A stretch of 50,921 nt of DNA from Flavobacterium frigoris PS1 (lineage in GTDB: Bacteria; Bacteroidota; Bacteroidia; Flavobacteriales; Flavobacteriaceae): positions 1-50,921 of the forward strand of contig NZ_AHKF01000021.1 in assembly GCF_000252125.1 (NCBI RefSeq). The letters run 5' to 3'. This document shows, in pieces, positions 19,613 through 29,686 of the stretch (position 1 is its first letter; each line of letters opens with the position of its first letter). A program made the translations under genes and the position numbers. Under the pieces are notes generated by a model. The model was not told the DNA's origin. It made no database searches and was given only the letters and a program-made list of their open reading frames with translations.

Positions 19613-22063
19613 ATGTCAAATCATAAAATACTTACAATAGACAATCTGTCACTTCAGGAATATGATTCAGAAGCTGAGTTAATTCCATTATTAACTCCTG
19701 AAGATGAGGAAGAAATGATTAACGAGGAATTACCGCCTTCATTACCGATTTTGCCTTTGCGCAATATGGTCCTGTTTCCAGGTGTAGTGATTCCGATTAC
19801 CGCTGGACGCGATAAATCTATTAAACTAATTAATGATGCCAATGCCGGAGGAAAAATAATAGGTGTTGTTGCTCAGAAAAATGAAGAAGACGAGGAGCCT
19901 ACAAAGGATGATATTCACAACATAGGAACTGTGGCTAGAATATTAAGGGTTTTAAAAATGCCTGATGGTACCACGACAGTTATTCTTCAAGGGAAAAAAC
20001 GTTTTGAAATAGACACTGTAGTTTCTGAAGAGCCGTATATAACGGCAAGTATCAAAGAGTTTGAAGAAAGCAGACCAGAAAGTAAAGACACTGAATTTTT
20101 AGCTATTCTTGAATCTGTTAAAGAATTAGCAATTCAAATAATAAAGGAAAGTCCGAATATTCCAAGTGAGGCAACATTTGCTATTAAGAACATTGAGAGT
20201 CAATCTTTCCTGATTAATTTTGTTACTTCTAACATGAATTTATCAGTTAAAGAAAAGCAAGACTTACTTGCCATCAGTAGTTTGAAAGATAGAGCATTAG
20301 AAACGCTTCGTTTTATGAATATTGAGTTGCAAAAACTCGAATTGAAGAACGACATTCAATCTAAAGTTCGTTTTGATTTAGATCAACAGCAAAGAGAATA
20401 TTTTCTTCAGCAGCAAATGAAAACGATCCAAGAAGAATTGGGTGGCTCTTCGCAGGAAGAAGAAATGGAAGAGATGTTGCTTAAGTCGAAGTCTAAAAAA
20501 TGGGATAAAAAAACCAAAAAGCATTTCGAAAAAGAATTGTCAAAAATGCGCCGGATGAATCCACAAGCGCCTGATTTTGGAATTCAGAGAAATTATTTAG
20601 ATCTGTTTTTAGAGCTTCCTTGGAATGAATATTCAAAGGATAATTTTGACTTAAAACGAGCGCAAAAAATCTTGGATAGAGATCATTTCGGATTAGAAGA
20701 CGTTAAGAAAAGAATGATTGAGCATTTGGCAGTTTTGAAATTGCGTAATGATATGAAATCACCTATCATTTGTTTGACAGGACCTCCGGGTGTTGGTAAA
20801 ACTTCTATTGGCCGTTCTGTTGCAGAAGCTTTAGGTAGAGAGTACGTTCGTATTTCTTTAGGAGGTTTGCGAGATGAATCAGAAATAAGAGGGCACAGAA
20901 AGACATATATTGGGGCTATGTCCGGTAGGATTATCCAAAGCTTAAAAAAAGCAGGTACATCAAACCCCGTTTTTGTCCTAGATGAAATTGATAAATTGTC
21001 AGTAAGCAGTCAAGGAGATCCTTCGTCAGCTTTACTTGAAGTATTAGATCCAGAGCAAAACAATTCGTTTTACGATAATTTCCTAGAGATGGGATATGAC
21101 TTGTCGAAAGTGATGTTTATAGCCACTTCAAATACAATGTCTTCGATTCAACCTGCATTGAGAGATCGTATGGAGATCATAAAAATGTCTGGATATACTA
21201 TTGAAGAGAAAGTAGAGATTGCTCGTCAGCATTTATTACCAAGACAATTAAAAGAACACGGATTAACCGCTAAGGATTTAGCAATCGGTAAGAAACAATT
21301 AGAAAAGATTGTGGAAGGCTATACTCGTGAATCTGGCGTTCGTGGCTTAGAAGCTAAAATTGCACAAGTAATCCGTAATGCAGCTAAATCTGTTGCTATG
21401 GAGGAGGAGTACAATAAAAAAGTAACGGATGCAGATGTTGTTCGAATTCTTGGGGTTCCTAGATTAGAAAGAGATAAATATGAGAGTAATGATGTAGCAG
21501 GTGTTGTTACAGGATTAGCTTGGACAAGTGTAGGAGGCGATATTCTTTTCATAGAGTCTCTAATTTCTCCAGGTAAAGGCAGCATGACTATTACAGGGAA
21601 TTTAGGTACTGTAATGAAAGAATCAGCTACAATAGCATTGGAATACATAAAAGCGAATGCGCAATTACTAGGCTTGAATCCAGATATTATTTCAAAATAT
21701 AATATCCATTTGCACGTTCCGGAAGGAGCGACACCAAAAGATGGTCCAAGTGCAGGGATAGCAATGTTGACTTCACTAGTATCTGTATTTACTCAGAAAA
21801 GAGTGAAGAAAAATATGGCGATGACTGGTGAGATTACGCTAAGAGGTAAAGTATTGCCTGTAGGTGGAATTAAAGAAAAAATATTAGCTGCAAAACGCGC
21901 AAATATTAAAGAAATTATTCTTTGTCATGAAAATAAAAGTGACATCGACGAGATAAAACCAGAATACATTGAAGGCTTAACTTTTCATTACGTTAAAGAA
22001 ATGAGTGAAGTTTTGAAAATTGCAATTACGGATCAAAAGGTTAAAAATGCCAAAATCTTATAA
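19613..22063 (+). CDS. lon: ATP-dependent Lon protease
   Basis: Cytoplasmic AAA+ serine protease that degrades misfolded and regulatory proteins. The N-terminal substrate domain starts at [14 protein letters not shown] (about 45-60). Walker [10 protein letters not shown] is near residue 390 and Walker [10 protein letters not shown] follows. The proteolytic dyad is S713 in DGPSAG and K756 in GGIKEK, with the same 43-residue spacing as E. coli S679/K722. At 816 residues it is complete. The upstream region carries both a sigma-54-like and a housekeeping promoter motif, and a 12-bp hairpin terminator follows. Confidence 0.96.
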   Translation: MSNHKILTIDNLSLQEYDSEAELIPLLTPEDEEEMINEELPPSLPILPLRNMVLFPGVVIPITAGRDKSIKLINDANAGGKIIGVVAQKNEEDEEPTKDDIHNIGTVARILRVLKMPDGTTTVILQGKKRFEIDTVVSEEPYITASIKEFEESRPESKDTEFLAILESVKELAIQIIKESPNIPSEATFAIKNIESQSFLINFVTSNMNLSVKEKQDLLAISSLKDRALETLRFMNIELQKLELKNDIQSKVRFDLDQQQREYFLQQQMKTIQEELGGSSQEEEMEEMLLKSKSKKWDKKTKKHFEKELSKMRRMNPQAPDFGIQRNYLDLFLELPWNEYSKDNFDLKRAQKILDRDHFGLEDVKKRMIEHLAVLKLRNDMKSPIICLTGPPGVGKTSIGRSVAEALGREYVRISLGGLRDESEIRGHRKTYIGAMSGRIIQSLKKAGTSNPVFVLDEIDKLSVSSQGDPSSALLEVLDPEQNNSFYDNFLEMGYDLSKVMFIATSNTMSSIQPALRDRMEIIKMSGYTIEEKVEIARQHLLPRQLKEHGLTAKDLAIGKKQLEKIVEGYTRESGVRGLEAKIAQVIRNAAKSVAMEEEYNKKVTDADVVRILGVPRLERDKYESNDVAGVVTGLAWTSVGGDILFIESLISPGKGSMTITGNLGTVMKESATIALEYIKANAQLLGLNPDIISKYNIHLHVPEGATPKDGPSAGIAMLTSLVSVFTQKRVKKNMAMTGEITLRGKVLPVGGIKEKILAAKRANIKEIILCHENKSDIDEIKPEYIEGLTFHYVKEMSEVLKIAITDQKVKNAKIL

Positions 22064-22090
22064 GTAGTCTTTTTTGATTTCTAATTATTT

Positions 22091-22139
22091 ATTCCAAAAT
22101 CAAAACTTAAGATAATTAGGCAATGATTTTGGAATTTTA
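22091..22139 (+). terminator. Terminator of lon
   Basis: ATTCCAAAATCA (22091-22102) pairs perfectly with TGATTTTGGAAT (22124-22135) across a 21-base loop; TTTAT follows. Confidence 0.7.
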
Positions 22140-22235
22140 TTTAAATGGTATTTGAAGATTTATAATGAGTATTTTTACTATTATAATTTTATCTTCGCAT
22201 TTGCGTTTTATTTTACGAAAACAGAGACCAAAAGC

Positions 22236-23255
22236 ATGTTCAAAAACATTTTTCTATCCTTGTCAATATTTATTTGTACTGTGTCTTACAGTCAAATAGG
22301 GGGCAAGTATACTTATCAGTTTTTGAATTTGGTTACTTCGCCCAGACAGGCGGCGTTAGGCGGGAAAACGATAACTATCTATGATGATGATGTTAATCAG
22401 GTTAATTTTAACCCTGCGACGATAAATGTCGAGATGAATAACCATTTGGCATTGAACTATGGTAATTATTTTAATGAGGTTACCTACGGTACGGCTTCTT
22501 ATGCGTATACTTACGATCGGCATTTGCAAACATTTCAAGCTGGGGTTAATTATGTGAATTACGGTAAGTTTGAAGGATATGATGAAAACGGCCAGTATAC
22601 AAGTGAATTTACAGGAAGCGAAATAGCGCTTTCTTTTGGATATGCTTATAACATACCTTATACTACTATACATATAGGGGCAAATGCAAAATTGATTTCC
22701 TCCTCACTTGAAAGTTATTCGTCTTTTGGCGGAGCCATAGATATTGGCGCTATTTTTGTAGATGAAAGTAATGATGTTAATTGGGGTTTAGTGATTCGAA
22801 ATGTCGGAACGCAGTTTACCACTTATTCAGGAGTGAATGAAAAATTACCATTGGAAATATTAGTAGGTGTTTCGCAGGAATTGGAACATGTGCCATTAAG
22901 ATGGCATCTTACCTTAGAGAATTTGCAGCAATGGAATATTGCTTTTTCTAATCCTGAAAGGGCTGAATCCTCAATTGATGGAAATGCAAATGAAGAGAAG
23001 GTTTCGTTTACAAATAACGCATTGCGTCATGTGATTTTTGGAGTGGAATTGTTTCCTGAAAAATCATTTAACCTGCGGTTTGGGTATAATTTTAGAAGGG
23101 CAGAGGAATTACGGATTCTGGAACAGCGCAATTTTTCGGGAGTTTCGCTTGGTTTTGGATTAAAAATGAATAAATTAAAATTTAATTATTCCTATTCGCG
23201 TTATACTTTAGCAGGCAATACAAGTCTGTTTGGGTTGACTATAAATTTTCAGTAG
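22236..23255 (+). CDS. porQ: Type IX secretion system protein PorQ
   Basis: Outer-membrane beta-barrel accessory protein of the type IX secretion system. After a signal peptide (MFKNIFLSLSIFICTVSYS) comes the characteristic GGKYTYQFLNLVTSPRQAALGG, then repeated amphipathic beta strands to the C-terminus. The frame is open from 22152, but the 28 extra residues are not signal-like and a -7-like TATCTTCG at 22190-22197 lies inside them, so ATG 22236 is preferred (339 residues). PorQ and PorZ-like proteins are needed for attaching secreted cargo to A-LPS in Porphyromonas. Closeness to cmk, two genes downstream, recalls the porQ-cmk linkage I remember from other Bacteroidota. Confidence 0.85.
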   Translation: MFKNIFLSLSIFICTVSYSQIGGKYTYQFLNLVTSPRQAALGGKTITIYDDDVNQVNFNPATINVEMNNHLALNYGNYFNEVTYGTASYAYTYDRHLQTFQAGVNYVNYGKFEGYDENGQYTSEFTGSEIALSFGYAYNIPYTTIHIGANAKLISSSLESYSSFGGAIDIGAIFVDESNDVNWGLVIRNVGTQFTTYSGVNEKLPLEILVGVSQELEHVPLRWHLTLENLQQWNIAFSNPERAESSIDGNANEEKVSFTNNALRHVIFGVELFPEKSFNLRFGYNFRRAEELRILEQRNFSGVSLGFGLKMNKLKFNYSYSRYTLAGNTSLFGLTINFQ

Positions 23256-23344
23256 TAGTTTCTGAGACAAAAATGGTTTAATTGTCGCGCGGGTTACTGT
23301 TTAATATAAATATCGATGAGTACTAATTTAAAGGCAAATAAGAG

Positions 23345-23932
23345 ATGAGAGTACTGCTTATACTATTGGTTTTTGTAGGATTTGTTTTTTCTGGTTTTTC
23401 GGAAAAGCCAGAAAATAATTCGGCAGAAGTGAGACTTGCTATTCAAATATATGAAGTAAAAAAAGTGGTTGACGCTAGTTCAAAATATAATAAAGAAATT
23501 GCTTTTTTTATAGATATGGGTATTGAGTCTGGGAAGTTTCGGTTTTTTATTTATAATTTGAAAACCAATGAAATTATAGATGGAGGTTTAGTTACTCATG
23601 GATTTGGGTCAGAAAAAAGATCAAGTGGAGAGCTGATATTTAGTAATGTCAGTAATTCACTATGCACTTCATTAGGAAAATATTCGGTGGGCAAATCCTA
23701 TTTGGGGTCTTACGGGAAAGCTTATAAATTATATGGATTAGACAAAACGAATAGCAATGCATTCAAGAGAAATATAGTTTTGCATAAAATGAGCAGTATT
23801 CCGGATCAAGAGCAAAATGGATCAATAGAGAAAAGTTTTGGCTGTCCCGCTGTTAACGAACGCTATTTTGAAAGGCTTGCTACTATAATAGACAATTCAA
23901 ATTCGAATATTATTATGAGTATTTACTACTAA
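23345..23932 (+). CDS. Murein L,D-transpeptidase catalytic-domain protein
   Basis: Exported cell-wall enzyme of the YkuD_2-type L,D-transpeptidase family, 195 residues. A signal peptide (MRVLLILLVFVGFVFSGFS) is followed by the catalytic domain. Conserved parts are the histidine in THGFGS, the glycine-rich turn VGKSYLGSYGKAYKLYG, the histidine in NIVLHKM, and the active-site cysteine in SFGCPAV. Such enzymes use a catalytic cysteine on peptidoglycan stem peptides. It sits between porQ and cmk on the same strand with gaps of about 90 bases, so co-transcription is possible but not shown. Confidence 0.85.
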   Translation: MRVLLILLVFVGFVFSGFSEKPENNSAEVRLAIQIYEVKKVVDASSKYNKEIAFFIDMGIESGKFRFFIYNLKTNEIIDGGLVTHGFGSEKRSSGELIFSNVSNSLCTSLGKYSVGKSYLGSYGKAYKLYGLDKTNSNAFKRNIVLHKMSSIPDQEQNGSIEKSFGCPAVNERYFERLATIIDNSNSNIIMSIYY

Positions 23933-24014
23933 AAATAATAGTAAATGAAATTGGTTTTATAAATACATACAAGGTAAAATAGAGAATTAATTACGGAACA
24001 TTAAAATTACAAAA

Positions 24015-24707
24015 TTGAAAAAAATTACCATCGCCATTGACGGATTTTCATCTACAGGAAAAAGTACTTTGGCAAAACAACTCGCAAAGCATTTAGGATA
24101 TGTATATGTCGATACTGGAGCTATGTATCGCGCTATTGCATTATTTGCAATGCAGAACGGGTATATAAGCAACGAGTTTTTTGATAAAGAAACATTAATA
24201 GCCAGTTTATCATCTATAAAATTACAGTTCAAATTTAATACTGATTTGGGTTTTGCTGAAATGTATTTGAATGATACTAATGTTGAAAATGAAATCAGAA
24301 CTATTGAAGTATCTAGTTTCGTGAGTAAAGTAGCCGAAATATCTGAAGTGCGTGCTAAATTAGTGGAGCAACAAAAGGAGATGGGCAAGGATAAAGGAAT
24401 CGTTATGGATGGTAGAGACATTGGAACGGTTGTTTTTCCTGATTCAGAACTAAAGATTTTCATGACCGCAAGCGCTACTACCAGAGCGCAAAGACGTTTT
24501 GACGAACTAACGGAAAAAGGAGGTGACGTAAGTTTTGAAGAAGTTTTACATAACGTAGAAGAGCGTGATTACATTGATACCCATAGAGATAACTCTCCAT
24601 TAGTGCGGGCAGATGATGCCATAGAAATTGACAATTCATATCTTAGTAGAGAAGAACAATTCGACGTTGTATTGGGCTTAGTGAACGAAACTACAGAAGC
24701 AAACTAA
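24015..24707 (+). CDS. cmk: Cytidylate kinase
   Basis: Phosphorylates CMP and dCMP with ATP. The P-loop GFSSTGKST follows KKITIAID, and VDTGAMYRAIALF, MDGRDIGTVVFPDS and the lid region TRAQRRF are all typical; length 230 is normal. The start is taken as TTG at 24015, because no ATG lies in frame between the preceding gene and the P-loop strand, and starting any later would delete the first beta strand. An inefficient TTG start may keep expression low. Confidence 0.93.
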   Translation: MKKITIAIDGFSSTGKSTLAKQLAKHLGYVYVDTGAMYRAIALFAMQNGYISNEFFDKETLIASLSSIKLQFKFNTDLGFAEMYLNDTNVENEIRTIEVSSFVSKVAEISEVRAKLVEQQKEMGKDKGIVMDGRDIGTVVFPDSELKIFMTASATTRAQRRFDELTEKGGDVSFEEVLHNVEERDYIDTHRDNSPLVRADDAIEIDNSYLSREEQFDVVLGLVNETTEAN

Positions 24708-24777
24708 ATGTTTGTATATTTCAATTTAAATACTAGTTTTACGGCTTGTTAATTTTTGAAATTAAAGAATTCATTTT

Positions 24778-26157
24778 ATGGGAATTAAAAACAGATTGAT
24801 AATAATGAGTTTTCTCCAGTTTTTTGTTTGGGGAGCTTGGTTGATTACGATTGCTAATTACTGGTTTGGCACAATGCAATGGGATGGAACTCAATTTGGG
24901 TTGGTTTTTGGGACGATGGGAATTGCCTCTTTATTTATGCCAACATTAACTGGAATTATCGCCGATAGATGGGTAAATGCAGAAAAATTATATGGTGTAC
25001 TTCATGTTTTATACGCAGGAGTTTTATTTTATATACCGCAAGTAACAACACCGGAAACCTTTATCTATATAATGCTATTGGCAATGTGTTTTTATATGCC
25101 AACGATCGCTTTGAGTAACTCTATTTCTTACACTGCACTCAAATTAAATAATAAAGACATTATTAAAAATTTTCCTCCCATACGGGTTTGGGGGACTATA
25201 GGTTTTATTGTTGCAATGTGGATTACTAATTTAACTGGAAATAAAGCAACAGAATATCAGTTTTATATAGCAGGCTTAGCAGCTGTACTTCTAGGGATCT
25301 ATTCTTTTTCTTTGCCAAAGTGTAAACCACAACGTTTGTCTACTGAAAACGCTTCTCTTACTGAGACATTAGGGTTAGAGTCTTTTAAGTTGTTTGCTGA
25401 TTATAAAATGGCTTTGTTTTTTGTCTTCTCTATGTTTTTAGGAGGGGCCTTACAGTTGACAAATGCGTACGGAGATGTTTTCTTAGATGAATTCAAGCAT
25501 TTTCCAAAATATGCTGATTCATTTGTTGTAGAATATTCAACTATTATCATGTCAATTTCTCAAATTTCAGAAACCTTGTTTATTCTTGCGATTCCTTTTT
25601 TCTTAAGACGTTTCGGAATCAAACAAGTAATGCTAATTTCCATGATGGCCTGGGTATTGCGTTTTGGACTGTTTGCTTACGGAAATCCAACAAATGGATT
25701 ATGGATGATTGTAATGTCCTGTGTGGTATATGGTATGGCGTTTGATTTCTTTAATATCTCAGGGTCATTGTTTGTTGAAACCAATACGGATCCAAAGAAT
25801 CGTTCTTCAGCACAAGGTTTATTTATGATGATGACTAATGGCTTTGGAGCTGTTTTTGGAAGTTTTACTTCGGGATGGGCTATTGATAAATATTTTACCA
25901 AATCATTTAATAATACAACTGATTTAGCGAGTTTCTTACAAACAGAACAAACGAATCAAAAGATGTTAGAGTTTATTACAGCTCAAGGAAATTCAATTTC
26001 GACAGATGGCATGCTGAGTAATACTATTTTTATGAAGGACTGGCATACGATCTGGCTGGCTTTTGCAATTTACTCTTTAATTATAGCGATTGCTTTTGCA
26101 ATTTTATTTAAGCACAAACATCATCCAGAAGATGTGGCTAGTGTAGTAGGTCATTAA
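24778..26157 (+). CDS. Nucleoside:proton symporter (NHS family, NupG/XapB-like)
   Basis: Inner-membrane nucleoside permease of the NHS family of the major facilitator superfamily, 459 residues with about twelve hydrophobic helices. The opening RLIIMSFLQFFVWGAWL and the following YWFGTMQW resemble NupG-type permeases, as does the final RSSAQGLFMMMTNGFGAVFGS segment. It would import nucleosides in symport with protons. It lies 70 bases after cmk, so pyrimidine salvage or nucleoside uptake is a plausible shared theme. A terminator follows. Confidence 0.85.
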   Translation: MGIKNRLIIMSFLQFFVWGAWLITIANYWFGTMQWDGTQFGLVFGTMGIASLFMPTLTGIIADRWVNAEKLYGVLHVLYAGVLFYIPQVTTPETFIYIMLLAMCFYMPTIALSNSISYTALKLNNKDIIKNFPPIRVWGTIGFIVAMWITNLTGNKATEYQFYIAGLAAVLLGIYSFSLPKCKPQRLSTENASLTETLGLESFKLFADYKMALFFVFSMFLGGALQLTNAYGDVFLDEFKHFPKYADSFVVEYSTIIMSISQISETLFILAIPFFLRRFGIKQVMLISMMAWVLRFGLFAYGNPTNGLWMIVMSCVVYGMAFDFFNISGSLFVETNTDPKNRSSAQGLFMMMTNGFGAVFGSFTSGWAIDKYFTKSFNNTTDLASFLQTEQTNQKMLEFITAQGNSISTDGMLSNTIFMKDWHTIWLAFAIYSLIIAIAFAILFKHKHHPEDVASVVGH

Positions 26158-26177
26158 CCTTAAAAGTAAAAACAGTA

Positions 26178-26213
26178 GACCCGATTCCAGAAAAAATGGC
26201 ATCGGGTCTTTTT
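26178..26213 (+). terminator. Terminator of the nucleoside permease gene
   Basis: GACCCGAT (26178-26185) pairs with ATCGGGTC (26201-26208), followed by TTTTTG. Confidence 0.8.
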
Positions 26214-26339
26214 GTTTATTGTTAGATAAGACAGATAATGACAATTAAGTAGGATGTCTTTAAAAGCGCATGATGAATGTGTTACTGGTAATCAAAAGGT
26301 TATAAATTTCAGCTTAATTATTTTCATGTTAAAATAAAG

Positions 26340-26370
26340 TTGAAAATTAGATTTAGATGTATTACCTTTG
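26340..26370 (+). promoter_or_regulatory. Promoter of rpsA
   Basis: TTG at 26340-26342 and TACCTTTG at 26363-26370 are separated by 20 bases, a good match to the Bacteroidota -33/-7 promoter. Transcription would begin near 26377. Confidence 0.65.
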
Positions 26371-26488
26371 CAGTCCTTTAGGTGAATAAGAGTTTCCTTT
26401 GGGGTTCAACTAATTATACAAACAACTTCTGTTGTTTTCTATCACTTTATGAAACTCGAGAGAATACAGAATACAAATTTTTATCAGC

Positions 26489-28264
26489 ATGTCTGAACAA
26501 GTAAAATCACAAGAAGAGTTTTTAGCAAATTTTAACTGGCACAACTTTGAAGAAGGTATTGATGCAGTTGATCAAAAAAACTTAAAAGAATTCGAAGAAT
26601 TAGTTTCAAAAACATTTATTTCTACTGATCAAGAAGAAGTAGTAGATGGAACAGTTGTAAGAATTACAGATAGAGACGTTATCGTTGATATCAACGCAAA
26701 ATCGGAAGGTGTTATTTCATTAAACGAATTCCGTTACAACCCAAACTTAAAAGTAGGTGATACTGTTGAAGTATTAATCGACATCCGTGAAGACAAAACT
26801 GGACAACTAGTTTTATCTCACAGAAAAGCTCGTACTATCAAATCTTGGGATAGAGTTATTTCGGCTAACGAAACAGGAGAAATCGTTAATGGTTTTGTAA
26901 AATGCAGAACTAAAGGTGGTATGATCGTTGATGTTTTCGGAATTGAAGCGTTTTTACCAGGATCTCAAATTGATGTTAAGCCAATTAGAGATTACGATGT
27001 ATACGTAAACAAAACAATGGAATTCAAAGTTGTGAAAATCAACCACGAATTTAAAAACGTTGTAGTATCTCATAAAGCGCTTATTGAAGCGGATATTGAA
27101 ATACAGAAAAAAGAAATCATCGGTCAATTACAAAAAGGACAAGTATTAGAAGGTGTTGTTAAAAACATTACTTCTTATGGTGTCTTTATTGATTTAGGTG
27201 GAGTTGATGGATTGATTCACATTACTGACCTTTCTTGGTCAAGAATTAATCACCCATCTGAAGTTCTTGAATTAGACCAAAAATTAAACGTTGTAATCCT
27301 TGATTTCGATGATGAGAAAACAAGAATTCAATTAGGATTGAAACAATTAAACGCTCACCCTTGGGATGCTCTAGATGCTAACTTAGCAATTGGAGATAAA
27401 GTAAAAGGTAAAGTAGTTGTAATCGCTGATTACGGTGCATTTATTGAAGTTGCTGAAGGTGTTGAAGGTTTGATCCACGTTTCTGAAATGTCATGGTCTA
27501 CTCATTTACGTTCTGCTCAAGATTTCGTAAAAGTAGGTGATATTGTTGAAGCTCAAATTTTAACATTAGACAGAGATGACCGTAAAATGTCATTAGGTAT
27601 CAAACAATTGTCTCAAGACCCTTGGACTGATATTACTAGTAAATATCCTGTAGGTTCTAAACATTCAGGTATCGTTAGAAACTTTACAAACTTTGGTATT
27701 TTCGTAGAACTTGAAGAAGGTATCGACGGATTGATTTATATCTCAGACCTTTCTTGGACTAAGAAAATCAAACACCCATCAGAATTTGTAAATGTTGGTG
27801 AAAAACTAGACGTTGTAGTATTAGAATTAGATGTTGAAGGGCGTAAATTATCTTTAGGTCACAAACAAACTACTGCTAACCCTTGGGATCAGTATGAAGA
27901 TTCATTCGCTGTTGGAACTATCCACAACGGAGAAATCTCTGAGATCGTTGATAAAGGAGCTACTGTAGAATTTGGAGATGATATCGTTGCTTTCATTCCT
28001 ACTCGTCACCTTGAAAAAGAAGATGGTAAGAAATTGAAAAAAGGAGAATCTGCTGATTTCAAAGTAATCGAATTTAACAAAGAATTCAAAAGAGTTGTTG
28101 CGTCTCACACTGCTATCTTCCGTGAAGAAGAAGAGAAAAATGTTAAAGCTGCTACTTCTAACAGTTCTACTCCATCTGCAAATGCAGCTGCCTCTACTTT
28201 AGGAGACGGTAATGATGTTCTTGCAGCATTGAAAGCTAAAATGGAAAAGACAGAGAAAAAATAA
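26489..28264 (+). CDS. rpsA: 30S ribosomal protein S1
   Basis: RNA-binding ribosomal protein that helps recruit mRNA. Six S1/OB domains can be followed, at about 50-120, 128-195, 210-280, 295-367, 380-453 and 467-536. They are seen in repeats such as GVVKNITSYGVFIDLGGVDGLIHITDLSW and GKVVVIADYGAFIEVAEGVEGLIHVSEMSW, with conserved NPWD/HPWD/DPWT links. A Ser/Ala/Thr-rich low-complexity tail ends the protein. Length 591 is normal for Bacteroidota. Codon use is visibly more biased than in neighbours, as expected for a highly expressed gene. Confidence 0.96.
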   Translation: MSEQVKSQEEFLANFNWHNFEEGIDAVDQKNLKEFEELVSKTFISTDQEEVVDGTVVRITDRDVIVDINAKSEGVISLNEFRYNPNLKVGDTVEVLIDIREDKTGQLVLSHRKARTIKSWDRVISANETGEIVNGFVKCRTKGGMIVDVFGIEAFLPGSQIDVKPIRDYDVYVNKTMEFKVVKINHEFKNVVVSHKALIEADIEIQKKEIIGQLQKGQVLEGVVKNITSYGVFIDLGGVDGLIHITDLSWSRINHPSEVLELDQKLNVVILDFDDEKTRIQLGLKQLNAHPWDALDANLAIGDKVKGKVVVIADYGAFIEVAEGVEGLIHVSEMSWSTHLRSAQDFVKVGDIVEAQILTLDRDDRKMSLGIKQLSQDPWTDITSKYPVGSKHSGIVRNFTNFGIFVELEEGIDGLIYISDLSWTKKIKHPSEFVNVGEKLDVVVLELDVEGRKLSLGHKQTTANPWDQYEDSFAVGTIHNGEISEIVDKGATVEFGDDIVAFIPTRHLEKEDGKKLKKGESADFKVIEFNKEFKRVVASHTAIFREEEEKNVKAATSNSSTPSANAAASTLGDGNDVLAALKAKMEKTEKK

Positions 28265-28288
28265 TTCTCCATCTTTCTTATAATAGTA

Positions 28289-28318
28289 AAGCCCCACAGT
28301 AATGTGGGGCTTTTTTTT
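28289..28318 (+). terminator. Terminator of rpsA
   Basis: AAGCCCCACA (28289-28298) pairs with TGTGGGGCTT (28303-28312) around a GTAA loop, followed by a run of T. Confidence 0.92.
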
Positions 28319-28377
28319 CGAGTTGTAATTTCTTACTTTTTTTGTTATATTTATATCTAACTTTATAAGAATATCAT

Positions 28378-28842
28378 ATGGAAGAAATTACATTACAGGA
28401 AAATTCAAAATTTTATTTGAATGAAGAATCAAAAGGGTTTTTAAAAGAAACAGCTAAGTGGGCCTATTTTTTATCAATTTTAGGATTTGTTGGAGTAGGT
28501 CTCATGCTTTTATTGGCTGTTTTTATAGGGACTATATTCTCTAAATTAGATAGCATGGGAGGAGACGCGGCGATGTTACAAAGAATGGGTGGGGGATTTA
28601 TAAGTTTAATTTATATTGCTATCGCGGTACTTTATTTTTTTCCTGTATATTATTTATTTCAATTTTCATCAAAAATGAAAGCTGCATTTAAAAATGATGA
28701 TAACGATAAGCTGAATGAGTCTTTCAGTTTCTTGAAATCACATTATAAGTTCATGGGGATTTTAGCTTTGGTATTTGTAATACTATATGGATTTATATTT
28801 CTATTTACGATCCTTATTGGAGGCATCGCTTTTCTTAGCTAA
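28378..28842 (+). CDS. Small membrane protein, DUF5362-like
   Basis: Inner-membrane protein of 154 residues with three or four hydrophobic segments (about 30-52, 72-95 and 118-150). A conserved-looking cytoplasmic stretch FQFSSKMKAAFKNDDNDKLNESFSFLKSHYKFMG lies before the last one. That pattern matches the DUF5362 family as I remember it. Function is unknown. It is not obviously in an operon: the rpsA terminator precedes it and a hairpin follows. Confidence 0.7.
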   Translation: MEEITLQENSKFYLNEESKGFLKETAKWAYFLSILGFVGVGLMLLLAVFIGTIFSKLDSMGGDAAMLQRMGGGFISLIYIAIAVLYFFPVYYLFQFSSKMKAAFKNDDNDKLNESFSFLKSHYKFMGILALVFVILYGFIFLFTILIGGIAFLS

Positions 28843-28872
28843 GATATATTAGAATTTTTAAAAGGAGTAAAG

Positions 28873-28903
28873 CTAGTTTTCTATTTGAAATCTAGTTTTT
28901 TTT
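28873..28903 (+). terminator. Weak terminator hairpin
   Basis: CTAG-t-TTTC pairs with GAAA-t-CTAG around TATTT, followed by eight T. Confidence 0.5.
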
Positions 28904-29010
28904 ATTTTACATAGCTGATTTTAAGGTATTTGAAAAATAGTTGTACTTTTTTAAAACCAGATCTCTTTTCTTAGCGTAAATGCTTTTATATAACTTTAAT
29001 AAATAGATTT

Positions 29011-29565
29011 ATGAAAACTAGAAAATTTTTATCAGTAGCATTATTCGCATTAGTATTTGGAGCAACATCTTTCGCTCAAAAAACAGTTACGGTAGGTGGA
29101 GCCACCATGTATCCTTCTAAAAATATTATTGAAAATGCGGTTAATTCGAAAGACCATACAACATTAGTGGCGGCGGTTAAAGCAGCAGACTTGGTTGCAA
29201 CTCTACAAGGAAAAGGTCCATTTACTGTTTTTGCTCCTACAAATGCAGCATTCGAAAAATTACCAATGGGAACTGTAGAGACTCTTTTGAAGCCAGAGAA
29301 TAAAAAAATGTTACAAACAATACTTACATATCATGTTGTAGCAGGTAAAATGAATGCTACCGATATTGCTAAAGCGATCAAAATGGGTAATGGAAAAGCA
29401 ATGATGAAAACCGTAAGTGGTGGAACATTGACAGCTTGGATGAAAGGTAAAAAACTGTATATCACGGATGAAAAAGGAGGTATGTCACAAGTGACTATTG
29501 CTGACGTAAATCAATCAAACGGCGTGATTCACGTAGTTGATGCAGTTTTATTGCCAAAACAATAA
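29011..29565 (+). CDS. Secreted fasciclin (FAS1) domain protein
   Basis: Exported single-domain FAS1 protein of 184 residues. A signal peptide (MKTRKFLSVALFALVFGATSFA) is followed by a FAS1 domain from about residue 38. It has the H1 motif FTVFAPTNAAFEKLP, the YHVV segment (LTYHVVAGKMNATDI) and the H2-like SNGVIHVVDAVLLP at the end. FAS1 domains mediate adhesion or protein binding; the bacterial role is not settled. Monocistronic, with two hairpins downstream. Confidence 0.9.
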   Translation: MKTRKFLSVALFALVFGATSFAQKTVTVGGATMYPSKNIIENAVNSKDHTTLVAAVKAADLVATLQGKGPFTVFAPTNAAFEKLPMGTVETLLKPENKKMLQTILTYHVVAGKMNATDIAKAIKMGNGKAMMKTVSGGTLTAWMKGKKLYITDEKGGMSQVTIADVNQSNGVIHVVDAVLLPKQ

Positions 29566-29595
29566 TTATAAGAGGTTGGTTTGTTTGTTGATTGA

Positions 29596-29627
29596 AAAGT
29601 CCTGTATATCTACGGGACTTTTTTTAT
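29596..29627. terminator. Terminator hairpin between fasciclin gene and pheT
   Basis: AAAGTCC (29596-29602) pairs with GGACTTT (29615-29621), with inner GTA/TAC pairs. T-runs exist on both strands, so it can serve the fasciclin gene and also the convergent pheT. Confidence 0.75.
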
Positions 29628-29628
29628 A

Positions 29629-29673
29629 CCAGAAATCCCAATTCTAATTTTAGAATTGGGATTTCTGGTTTTA
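29629..29673 (+). terminator. Second, 19-bp perfect hairpin
   Basis: 29629-29647 pairs perfectly with 29650-29668, and TTTTATA follows on the plus strand. It is directly downstream of the first hairpin, so the fasciclin transcript meets two terminators in tandem. Confidence 0.75.
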
Positions 29674-29686
29674 TAATAAGGTATTT

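Larger units (their letters stand above)
26158..26488. other. 331-base region: terminator, rpsA promoter and leader
   Basis: No gene is supported. It holds the permease terminator (26178-26212), a strong promoter (26340-26370) and a leader of about 110 bases before rpsA containing a small hairpin followed by TTCT at 26421-26440. Confidence 0.6.

Noticed and set aside
22152..22235. Upstream start for porQ
   Set aside because: The extra 28 residues are not signal-like and contain a promoter-like -7 element; the signal peptide starts at 22236.
26395..26415. tRNA-like TTTGGGGTTCAAC in the rpsA leader
   Set aside because: No matching acceptor, D or anticodon stems are present around it.
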